From Podospora pseudoanserina (lineage: Eukaryota > Ascomycota > Sordariomycetes > Sordariales > Podosporaceae), in contig NC_085920.1 in assembly GCF_035222485.1 (NCBI RefSeq), positions 3,658,001 through 3,722,000 of the forward strand: DNA of 64,000 nucleotides, written 5' to 3'. The position numbers were made by a program, and so were the translations under genes. The stretch's first letter is position 1. Every line of letters starts with the position of its first letter. Below the pieces are notes generated by a model, which ran no database searches, had not been told where the DNA came from, and saw only the letters and a program-made list of their open reading frames with translations. Of this stretch, positions 1 to 9,313 are shown one piece after another.

Positions 1-502
1 GCTTACCCTTGAAGGTATCAAGCAGTTCTACATCGCCGTCGAGAAGGAGGAGTGGAAGCTCGATACCCTCTCCGATTTGTATGAGACTGTCACCATCACC
101 CAGGCCGTCATCTTCTGCAACACCCGCCGCAAGGTCGACTGGCTTACCGACAAGCTCACTGCCCGTGATTTCACCGTCTCGGCCATGCACGGTGACATGG
201 ACCAGGCCCAGCGTGACCTCATCATGAAGGAGTTCCGCTCCGGCTCCTCTCGTGTCCTCATCGCCACTGACCTTTTGGCCCGTGGTATTGATGTCCAGCA
301 GGTTTCCCTGGTCATCAACTACGATCTCCCCGCCAACCGTGAGAACTACATTCATCGCATTGGTCGTGGTGGTCGTTTCGGTCGCAAGGGTGTTGCGATC
401 AACTTTGTCACTGCTGATGATGTCCGCATGATGCGCGAGATTGAGCAGTTCTACAGCACCCAGATTGAGGAGATGCCGATGAACGTGGCCGACCTCATCT
501 AA
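1..502 (+). CDS. tif1: Translation initiation factor eIF4A, C-terminal part (5' end outside window)
   Basis: This is the last 166 codons of a DEAD-box RNA helicase, open from base 2 to the TAA at 500-502. eIF4A unwinds 5' leaders as part of the cytoplasmic cap-binding eIF4F complex. Visible are the helicase C-domain motif IV region ([13 protein letters not shown]), motif V ([14 protein letters not shown]) and motif VI ([15 protein letters not shown]), ending in the usual [11 protein letters not shown]. The reading [13 protein letters not shown] and LLARGID fits eIF4A proper; the paralogue eIF4A-III/Fal1 has NFTVSSMHGDMPQ and VWARGLD. No intron is present in this part. The N-terminal RecA domain (Q motif, Walker A, DEAD) lies to the left of the window. 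Confidence 0.95.
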   Translation, partial: LTLEGIKQFYIAVEKEEWKLDTLSDLYETVTITQAVIFCNTRRKVDWLTDKLTARDFTVSAMHGDMDQAQRDLIMKEFRSGSSRVLIATDLLARGIDVQQVSLVINYDLPANRENYIHRIGRGGRFGRKGVAINFVTADDVRMMREIEQFYSTQIEEMPMNVADLI

Positions 503-1301
503 ACAGCACACATCTGTACGACGTTCCTGGACCGTTTTTCTCTGTTCTTACGGCATACCTGGTCACGTTCTGCGCATCGGCATTGAGATACACTGAAGAG
601 CAGCGTGATTGCGTTCGTCTGGTAGGTAGGGAGGAGGGAATCTGCTTTATCGCTCGGGAATTTTTTTATTTTAGTTTTTTTGCCAAAGGCCTGGGCATTT
701 GGGGGTGGGTTTCCGTTACCCATAAAAGCGTTGATAGGAGGGATAGGCTGAGAGCATCTGCACCGTAATCTGTTTGGATGGTGCGAGGTGCTTTAGGACG
801 GATAGTGCCTATCAATGAAGGCTGGTTTTCTTTTATCTGCGTTGTCTTTGGCTTGTTTCACGGTGTTATGTGTATCCAGGGATGTTACCAAAAATTCAAC
901 GTAGACCGAACCCAGAAGAAGAAGAGACGAGGAAGGGCTGTTCGATCTGTGACTATTTATGGTGACTGATGATGTGAGCTTGCTGGAGCTGTTTCCAAGA
1001 CATGTCCATCCATTGCCTTCTTTAACAGGGTCTGATATGCGTCAAGTGAATATATATTTAGTCGTCAAGTGAATATAAACCCAGCCCCTCGGTACGTGCA
1101 CACCCCCGCGGTCAACAGTGGGTCCTGGACAGGACGGTTCCATCTTGGCTCAACAACGGCCCCACTTGCGTCTAAAGGCCTTGGCGTTCCATTCTCCCAC
1201 TGTGTTGCGACCGCAACTTTGAACGAACTCTCGACCATTGCCAACATCACCTAGATCGCCTCCCATTTTCGATCTTTACCCTCCCTGCCAAATTGCCCAG
1301 C
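503..1301. other. Intergenic: eIF4A 3' UTR and YRA1 promoter
   Basis: No convincing coding sequence is seen. The first few hundred bases should be the eIF4A 3' UTR. The segment before 1302 is C/T-rich, as is common ahead of highly expressed fungal genes. Confidence 0.6.
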
Positions 1302-2979
1302 ATGGAACGTATTCTCGACCGCAGCCTTGACGAGATCCTTGCCGACCGCAAGCAGGTATGTCCAACAGCCCTCCCCACCGCCGGTTGCTTGTTGACCGCC
1401 CCCCGGTATCCTGCATCACAGGTGGCGCCGTGAAGGAAGATGCTGACGCGAGACTGCAGAACAACAGAGGAGGCAATCGGGGAAACCGCGGCGGCAACAG
1501 CAGCAATTCCCGGGACGGTCGTCCCCGTAGGCGCGACAACAACAACAACAGCGACAATCGGTCGGATTATCCCAGGGATGGCGTAAGAAAGGTACGCTCG
1601 TTGCGACTGTTTCTTCTCTCTACCCGTTTTTCTTCGAGTACGGTCTGTTGTCAAGTTTCTCGCAAAAAACACCATTTGCTTAAGCTCGTCGGGCGACCGC
1701 TATCTCTAGGTTGAATGAACCCTCTCCTCCCTTTCTCTCTTACCGCACCTCCGGGTCACTTCTCAGACTGTTCGACGCCGCCATTCAATCCACACAGACG
1801 ATACTCCCTGATGTGTGTTGTGTGCGCTTCGATGCGGCCTCGGATCGGATCGGAATCGCGACCGGGGGAATAGGTAACGCATTGGTTGAAACTTGCCGGC
1901 TAACAGCTCCCGTTTCTTGTGGGGGAGAAACAGTCTTTCAGAGACGAAGCGCCTCGCAACCTCGACACGTACGTATAGATATTTCGACCCATCGGCCCGG
2001 GTTAAAGACACAGGCCGGAAAATTGACGGATTCCGCAGCGAATGGGTTCATGACAGATATGAGGATCATGGTATGTTGGGTCGAGGATGAGGTTTGGGGG
2101 ACGTGCTAACAATTGTTTGTAGGGAGCCGCCGATCTGCTCCGAGAAGACGAAACTCGAACGAGTACTCTGGGTATGGCAGGATACCATGGCGTGTTTTAT
2201 TTTCATGTACGGTAACTAACCGGGTTTCAGCGACTCGAGAGGCAGCAAGATCCGTGTGGATAATATCCACTATGAGTTGACGCAAGAGGAGTTGGAGGTA
2301 TGTCAAAACATTTTGGTGGACTGTTTCGGGGATTCAAGCTCACCAGCATATGCAGGGACTCTTTTCCAGCATTGGCCCTCTCGTCAAGTTGGAGATGAAG
2401 TATGACCGCGCCGGCCGCTCAGAGGGTACAGCGTTTGTCACGTACCAGTCATCCCACGACGCTGCACAGGCAATCAAGGAGTTTGACGGTGCCAACGCTG
2501 CCGGCCAGCCAATCCGCCTTACCATGATGCCTACGGGCCCAAGGCGCAACCCATTTGATACTGCGATCAACCCTCGCCCGCTTGCCGAGCGTATCACGGT
2601 CCCGAGCGGCAGATCCCGCTCGCTTTCGCCCCATCGCCAGTCTGATGAGGAGGCCGCTCGCAAGGGCATCGACAGATACCGACCTGGCGCCAGCCGTTCG
2701 CGCAGCCCTATGCCCCCGAGACGTCGTGAAGGAGGTGGAGGTGGCCGGAGACAGGGCGGGGGTGGCCGTCGGGAGCGTGGAGGTGGTAGACGTGACGACG
2801 GCGGGCGTGGCGGTGGTGAGAAGTCTGAGAGACGTCCAAAGAAGACCCAAGAAGAGTTGGACGCCGAGATGGAGGATTACTTTGGCGGTGGTGGTGCTCA
2901 GCAGAACGATGCGGCTCCTGCTGCGAATGGTGCGGCGGCTCAGCAGCAGACTGACGGGGACATTGACATGATTGAGTAG
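1302..2979 (+). CDS. yra1: mRNA export adaptor Yra1/ALYREF (RRM protein), six exons
   Basis: This nuclear RNA-binding adaptor links the TREX helicase UAP56/Sub2 to the export receptor Mex67. Proposed exons are 1302-1355, 1460-1591, 1944-2070, 2123-2171, 2231-2297 and 2356-2979, giving about 350 residues; all junction phases agree. The N-terminal UAP56-binding motif DRSLDEILADRK starts at residue 6. An arginine/asparagine-rich spacer follows, then one RRM split by intron 5 (RNP2 IRVDNI, RNP1 SEGTAFVTY), a long RGG-rich tail and a C-terminal second UAP56-binding motif (TQEELDAEMEDYF). Acceptors at 1459, 2122 and 2230 follow good pyrimidine or branch sequences (TGCTGAC, GTGCTAAC). The exon 3 start is the least certain junction, because intron 2 (1592-1943) is long and could hide another exon. 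Confidence 0.87.
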
Positions 2980-3598
2980 ATCAGTCAGCGGGGGAATGAT
3001 TGGTATACGGGATAGCATGGGATGGGGTTTTATAATCATAAGCAACTAAAGCGAAGTATGGATATCGCTGCTTGTTGGTACGCGCCAGCCTTTTTTTTTT
3101 TTTTTTTTGCTGTTATTCTATAGGAACTCTACTCCTTTATCAAGCGTTGATGTTTTGCGTCTTGGGTTGCTGCTGAGGTGTGGTGTTATATACGGCTCAA
3201 ACTGCCAGAGTCATGGTCGGTTCTGTACAGGATGTATGTTCTCAAAGGCCAAGTTATTATCATTCAACAGCACGGTTTTTGAAGTACATATAGGTGTACT
3301 AGACGAACTTTGTTTTACTATGATCAGTCCAAAAGTTCACTGGACTAGATATACAGGCAGACTTGTAGACAAGACGACACATTCTTGCCCGAGTTTTGAG
3401 TGGTAGCTGCCTTTTGCACTAAGCATTGAGAACTGATGCAATGTGAGCACGCAACCGCGGGGTTGTTTGATTCTTTCCCGTCCGTCACTTACAAAGCCCT
3501 CCTCACTCACCAACCATCTAATATTTTCATCCCTCAAGTTCCCTAAAACCCTCACTTTATGGAAGCCTAAAACATATTTCAAGTATCTGAATCCTCCA
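2980..3598. other. Intergenic: YRA1 3' UTR and promoter of the next gene
   Basis: There is a run of 18 or so T at about 3091-3108. No coding sequence is supported. Confidence 0.5.
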
Positions 3599-4641
3599 AT
3601 GGCAGACCTCCCCGACTTTGACGCCCTCCGGGGCAGGCACCTCGGCCTAATAGGGGTCATCTCCATGGGGGACATGGGAAGCGGGGTCGCGCGGTTGCTG
3701 ATGGCGCATAATTATGCTGTGTTGACCAATGTTTCCGACAGGAGGTCTGTTCCTTCCCATTTTACGTGTCCTGTCCATACTGACACCTTCCCAGCGAGGA
3801 CACCAAATCCCGCGCGCTCTCCGCCGGCGCCGTCCTCCTCCCCTCTGACGAGTTACTAGTCAACCACTCGGACCTCATCCTGTCCATTGTCCCCCCTGCC
3901 GAAGCCTACTCGACCGCGGAGAGGGTGGTGAAAGCGTGGGATAGGAAGGAGACGGAGCTGGTTTATGCTGATTTGAATGCTGTCTCCCCTTCTACCCTGC
4001 TGTCCATCTCCTCCCTTTTCACTGGTGTCAAATTCATCGACGGCTCCATCCTCGGCGGCCCCCCCTCTTTTGTCGATGGCAGTTGGACGAAACCGATCAT
4101 CCCCACCTCCGGCCCGTTTTCTCTCTCGGATATCTTCCCTGGCCTCGGTGAGGTCCTCGGGGAAAAACAAATCTCCCCCGAACTAGGCCAGGCAAGCGGC
4201 CTGAAAATGGTCTTCGCCTCCTTATCGAAAGGTTACGCGGCCGTGGCACTCCAGTCAGTGACCACCGCTCACCAGTTGGGCGTCCTACCCGAACTATTGG
4301 AGTCGGTCAATGAACTCCAGGGTGAGGCAGCGGGGAAGAAACTGGAACAAGCTGTTACTGGGCTGGCTCCCAAGGCGGGCAGGTGGGTTAGGGAGATGGA
4401 GGAGATTGGAAAGACTCATAGGGAGAATGGAAATTGGGAAGAGTGGGAGGGGATTTTCGAGGCTGCGGCGAAGGTATATGAGCTTGTGGCGAAGGGGACG
4501 GTGTTGGGAGGGGAAAGGATTGGGAAGAGGGAAAGGGGGACGACGGTGGAGGGGGTTGCTGAGGCGGTGGGGAGGGGTTGGGGAGGAGGAAGGAGAAGGA
4601 GGAATGAGAGGGGGAGGTGTGATATGGGCGAATGGACATGA
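3599..4641 (+). CDS. 6-phosphogluconate-dehydrogenase-like NAD(P)-binding oxidoreductase
   Basis: Two exons, 3599-3744 and 3795-4641, encode about 330 residues; the donor is the less common GTCTGT and the junction restores a Ser codon. The N-terminal Rossmann fold has the glycine pattern LIGVISMGDMGSGVARLL (residues about 15-32) typical of the 6PGDH/3-hydroxyisobutyrate dehydrogenase superfamily. The segment FIDGSILGGPP matches the conserved substrate-binding stretch of that superfamily. The helical C-terminal half (SGLKMVFASLSKGYAAVALQS) resembles the DUF1932 domain that often follows this fold in fungi. Substrate is unknown. The last 40 residues are unusually Gly/Arg-rich, so a missed 3' intron is possible. 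Confidence 0.8.
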
Positions 4642-4842
4642 TGGGGGTGGTTCGATAGATGGCGGGGAGTTTGTCAAGTGCTGAAAGTTCAATCAAGACT
4701 ACAAAAAACACTGCCTCGCTTATTTGAACTCCAGTTTCACAAACTGGTTTCTCTTCACATCCATGGGCATTGTTGGCAGACTCCATGTCTGTGTGGACTT
4801 GGGCAAGAAGAAAAACAAACGCTGAGAAATCAAACGCTGATT

Positions 4843-4914
4843 GGCGGGCAGGAGGAGTCGAACCTGGGTCGTCGCTCAAACTTGGGAATGCAATAACTGC
4901 TATACTACCACGCC
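4843..4914 (-). tRNA. tRNA-like sequence, glycine CCC-type, probably decayed
   Basis: Read on the minus strand, 72 bases contain a D-arm-like start (GTAGTATAGCAGTTA), a TTCCCAA loop that would place a CCC anticodon, and a T-loop GGTTCGACTCC. This resembles the order of a fungal tRNA-Gly. Pairing is poor: the acceptor ends and the outer T-stem pairs mismatch, and the anticodon stem does not close well. I read it as a tRNA pseudogene or a very divergent tRNA. Confidence 0.35.
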
Positions 4915-5122
4915 ACGGAAACTGGCTTCTGATTTCGGAATGCTAAAGGGCTGTCCAGTCTGGCCTGGGTTGTGCTAGGGCCAGAAAGGAAAACGTGGCG
5001 TTCCCGGAGCGGAGTCTCTTGAACTCTATCAAACGACGGACGGCTCTGGCCTGGCGCCACATGACGCGACCTCAAGGTTGAAGGTGATATCGGTACAGTG
5101 TTGTCACATTGCACTGGGCATG

Positions 5123-6841
5123 TTATTCCTCACTCGCGTGAGATACCACATAAGATTGTGGCGCGTCTAGCTTGGTCGTTATGGCGGCGTTCTCTTCCGA
5201 AGAGATGTAGACACCCTCTGAAGAGACAGCACCAAAGAGGTCGGGGAAAGTCTCCACCTCCTCTGACGTCTTCCCGCCAGATGTTCCAATGGCAAAGGTA
5301 GGGCGGTCAGAAGGCCAGGCCAGCTTTAGCCTTGTCTTTTCTGATGGGGGGATGGCCTCGGTGAAGAACTGGACGTAGGAGCCCGGCGTGACAATACCGC
5401 CGATGGCATCCTCGCGCTTGAAAGACCGGATAAAGCTCTCCATGTCTTCGTGCTCTTCTCTTGCGTATCTTGTGTTTGGATCAAGTGACAGGAGGCCTTG
5501 CTTGAGACCCCAGCCGCCGCCGCCGCTGACTATTGACAAGAGTATCAGAGCCGTCAGTCGTGGCAGGAAAGGAGATAAAGACTTACGGATCTTGCGCACC
5601 TGGCACCCGGCAGCTATTAGCCCGTCCATGGCCTGCGAGGTTTGATGTACCAAGTCCCACTCGCTAGATGGATCATAGTTCTGCACGTCAAGGGGGTTTG
5701 GGATGGGAAACTGATCGACGGCACCCTCGGGCATGATCAAGGCCCAGACGCCTACAGGCCCACTATACGTCAGCTCGTCCGACTCGGAGTGCTCCAGGCG
5801 CTTCTTGAGAAGTGCGGGAATGATCGCCTCAAGTTCCTTGGACGCCGGCTCTGGCTTGACCCCCACCTCGACCTGTCGAAGGATGTTTCCCAGGCCGGCA
5901 ACAATCTTGTGTGGGCGCGTGACTGGTACAAGTGCTGTGTACACGGTACTCGCCGAGGATTGATCGTACCCTGGAAGAAGGATAGTCTGTGTTGTCTTTT
6001 CGACACTGGCCGCCATGCTCAGGCCTTTTCGGGCCGCAGCGGGATCATGGCGCCATTTGCTCGCAAAAAGAGCGTGGGACTTCCCGGTGGTAAAGATGGT
6101 ATTGGCAAGAGGGACCGTGACCTGGAGAGGCTCTGCTTTTGGTTGGAGCCCAGGGAGACGGAGCTCGAGGAAGGACGGTTGCTGTGAAGGTGAGAAGGTC
6201 TGGTTGCTCCCGACTTCCCACAGACCGGGGAGCACCCGGGTAGAACTTCCGCGCAAAACAGACAAACCCTCGGAAGAACTTGGAGCGCCCTGAAACCGTG
6301 GAACTTCATCCACCGCCGCACTCAAGACGCTGAGCTCCCTCCCCGTCTCATCAGAGGTCGTAGCCTCGAGCAGCCCAGCCATAAACGCCTGATCCTCCAG
6401 CCAAGGGGCTAGTGACCTGGACACAAGAACCACAGCAGCGTCATCCGTCGACGAGACGCGCAAGCTCTGAGCAACAGCAGAAATGACTCTTTTCTGGAAA
6501 AGAGCGGTCGTGAGTGGTTAGCCCTGTTGTCCTTGTACCATCGGGCTTGCGTAATCGTAACTACTCACCTTCAACTCGGCTGTTGACATGGAGGAGGACA
6601 ACTCTAATGAGCCAAGGCCAACAGTGACACACTTGTGCCTGGCCAGCAGGCTCTGTATCATCCGTCTTTGCTGACCGATATTATGACAGCCATGATGACT
6701 CTTGTGGCTGCTGCTGATGTGACTGTGGCCATGAGTGACAGAAACAACGCGTCGTCCAGGAAAAGACGACGACAGAGCCCTCCCCCCTATTACTCCCCCA
6801 CCACAACCCGCTACCCGTCGGAGAAAATTAGCCGGCAGCAT
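5123..6841 (-). CDS. Unrecognised conserved-type protein with mitochondrial-like leader
   Basis: Exons 6841-6569, 6493-5587 and 5529-5123 encode about 528 residues. The first Met (MLPANFLRRVAG) opens a basic, Ser/Arg-rich stretch (SSSFPGRRVVS) that looks like a mitochondrial presequence. The first junction joins MSTAELK to KRVISAVAQSL cleanly. The second intron (5530-5586, GTAAGT..AATAG) is 57 nt and stop-free. Segments such as VPLANTIFTTGKSHALFASKW, HKIVAGLGNILRQVEVG and FAIGTSGGK look conserved. Its layout made me think of fungal FIST-domain proteins, but I cannot confirm this, so no function is claimed. The stop codon is TAA at 5123-5125. Confidence 0.7.
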
Positions 6842-7282
6842 TGTGTCCCTCACCGTACCATCTCTCACGGGCGGGATTCCACAGAATCGAGAGACAGAAA
6901 ATAGACCGAAGGTGGTGGTGTGGTTCGATCGAGGTGGTGGTGGTCGTTCAACAAGAGAGCAGCACACAAACTGGTCACCAAAATCCCAGTTGATCCTAGC
7001 TTCCATGCAGTACAACCCTAACCCTTTGTCAGCGAAGGGCAAAACCACTTACCACCGCTGCCCAGCCAGTGACATCATCTCTTCTTGACCAGCCAGCAAT
7101 TGACGATCCTGATCATATGCTCTCAAGTTTTCCAAACAAAAGAGGCATATCACAATGTAAATTTTGTACTCACCGCGCAATTTAACTCCATGTTTTTGTC
7201 CTCACCGCCTCGAAATCAAGGCTCACTTGTGCCTTTGTGAAAGTGTAACTCAACACCACCATCTTTCACCCAAGAACACAGC

Positions 7283-7290
7283 TATATAAC
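7283..7290 (+). promoter_or_regulatory. TATA-like box
   Basis: TATATAAC lies about 115 bases before the ATG at 7405 and is followed by a C/T-rich leader, a normal fungal arrangement. Confidence 0.5.
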
Positions 7291-7404
7291 CACCTATTCA
7301 CTTCCCCCATCACCCACCTCTCCTTCCTCCCAGACATCATCTCATCAACTATCTTACTCAGCCTTGCATCTTTTAGCAACAAACCAACTCAAACAACTTT
7401 GAAA

Positions 7405-7680
7405 ATGGCAACCAACTCCTCCCGCGGCAACCCGATCGGCGCCCGCGACGGCCCCAAGACCTCCACCGGCGCAGAGGTGCCCCCGATCGGGGAGGACACG
7501 AAGCAAGACCTCGCCGAGACCTCCACCGCCGAGGCCACCGGCGAGCACGTCCCCGGTCAGGATCCCACTGTCGAGGCTGGAACGACAGAAGAGGGGGCTG
7601 CTGCTGCTGCTGCTGTTCCTGCTGAAGCTGCGGAGGAGGAGGGTGAGCAGGAGGAGACGAAGAGCAAGAAGAAGCATTGA
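7405..7680 (+). CDS. Small acidic disordered protein
   Basis: A single exon of 91 codons starts MATNSSRGNPIG and ends TKSKKKH. The protein is Ala/Glu/Thr/Pro-rich with an Ala run (EEGAAAAAAVPAEAAEEE), a glutamate-rich middle and a basic tail. It has no signal peptide or membrane segment and no domain I recognise. Support for it being real comes from a TATA-like box, a C/T-rich leader, an A-rich start context (TTGAAAATGG) and strong use of C-ending codons like its neighbours. It could be a stress- or growth-related disordered protein, but nothing in the sequence shows a function. Confidence 0.6.
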   Translation: MATNSSRGNPIGARDGPKTSTGAEVPPIGEDTKQDLAETSTAEATGEHVPGQDPTVEAGTTEEGAAAAAAVPAEAAEEEGEQEETKSKKKH

Positions 7681-7747
7681 GTTTTGTGGGAGGGGGCGGC
7701 GTTGGCAGGGGGGTTTGCAGGAGATGTGGAGATAAGGGGTGGTGGGG

Positions 7748-7769
7748 GATGATGATGATGATGATGATG
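7748..7769 (+). repeat. (GAT)n microsatellite
   Basis: Seven GAT triplets lie in the 3' flank of the small acidic gene. Confidence 0.9.
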
Positions 7770-8154
7770 GGGGGAGGGGGGGACATTCGTTTAGTTTCTT
7801 GCTCCAAGTTTACTTTGCACTTGATTTTGGGGAGGGAACTAACTGAATTGGAGTCACTCGTTCTGAATCACTGTCTTGCGATGAGATGTGGATGTTTGTT
7901 GTGTCGTAATGTATTGTGTGTAAAAATTTGATGCGGTGAGTGTCTGCTGAAATTTCTGAAAGATGATACTTGCTGATTGGCCGAGTCACGCAACATGTGG
8001 TGTCTTCCACTAACTCTTATGAACTCCAGATTTATATTACAATTCTTACTTCACATCCCTTACAAGGACCAATAGCACCAGCTCTGTCTACCATCCATGT
8101 CCTACTTACTTGTCAATATCAAGAGTCAAACAGCACCTCATATATACCATTGAG

Positions 8155-8935
8155 CTGTAAGGTTGTGAGAAGAAAGCGCGATCATAAAACTGGGGACAGC
8201 TGTGACGTTGACGGCTGTGAAAGATGACTGTGAAAGAGATATATAGCTGTGAGAAATGACAGGTGTGAAAAGTGACCCAGGTGAAGAAATAGCTGTGAAA
8301 GTTAAACATGAAATAGATTGATGGCTGTGAAAAAGAAGCTGCGGAAAAAGTAACTGAAAAAAAGTAGCTGTGAAAATGTGGTTGTGAAAATGGATAACTG
8401 GGGAAATGGATAACTGGGGAAATGGATAACTGGGGAAATGGATAGCTGGGAAAATGGGTATCTGAGAAAAGATGTAGGTGTGAAAAGAGTAGGTGTGAAA
8501 AGAGTAGGTGTGAAAAGAGTAGGTGTGAAAAGAGTAGGTGTGAAAAAGTAGCCGTGAGAAGTGGTTGTGAAAGAAACAGGTAGCTGTGAAATGATTGCTG
8601 TGAAAAAAACAACCGGGAAAAGCAGCCGTGAAATATAAGGTGTGAAAGAACAATGGCGGTGAAGATATACATGTGAAAAATTAGCCGTGAAAGAATAGCT
8701 GTGAAAAAGTCCATGTTAAAATGTAGCTGTGAAGATACGGCTGTGAAATTGTAGGTGAGCAAATAAGTGCAAAATAGTCGGATATCTTGCTGTGAAAAAG
8801 GAGTTGCAGAAAGGTAGTTATAATAGAGATAGCTGTGAAAAGAGATTGTGGGAGAGACAAGTAGATGTCAAAACAACCTTTGACAACTACTTAAGAGCCA
8901 ATCGTTGCATGTAGCCGTGAAGCATTGAAGATATG
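8155..8935 (+). repeat. Minisatellite-like array built on GTGAAA
   Basis: About 780 bases are filled with variants of a 13-16 base unit containing (A)GCTGTGAAA. Two sub-arrays are regular: a 16-base unit GGATAACTGGGGAAAT at 8392-8471 (five copies, the last two changed) and a 15-base unit AGGTGTGAAAAGAGT at 8476-8549 (five copies). Between and around them the units are irregular. The opposite strand has a 218-codon open stretch only because the repeat has no stops there. Confidence 0.85.
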
Positions 8936-9313
8936 AAGACATAGGTTTTTTGTGAAATAGCAGTCCTCGTAGACAGCATCAAGATCTCTAAACAACAGCT
9001 TGCCTTCAAATATCTCCTTCACTGGTCACAAGATTGGCGTTCGTCTTTCTCTTGATGTATGGGAGCATACGACTCCAACAAAGCACTCACTCACCCAAAA
9101 CCCACAGAAACAGTCATATCAAGTCCACATTAGTAGTCATTTCATTACCCTCCGCCTTCCCTTTCCTATCCTACCTTGTACCCTGTCCTGTTAACCAGCA
9201 ACCCTCCTTCATCAAATAAACACAAAGAAGCCCCCCCTGCTATATGCCCTATCAAACGCATTCCCACATATCAACCCTTCATACCCCAACCGATATATAT
9301 CCCATCCCATCCA

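Noticed and set aside
8476-8549. Evenly spaced repeat that might suggest a CRISPR array
   Set aside because: Units are 15 bases and directly adjacent with no spacers, in a eukaryotic genome.
8106-8762. 218-codon open frame on the minus strand (Phe/His/Ser-rich)
   Set aside because: It exists only because the GTGAAA repeat lacks stops on that strand; composition is pure repeat.
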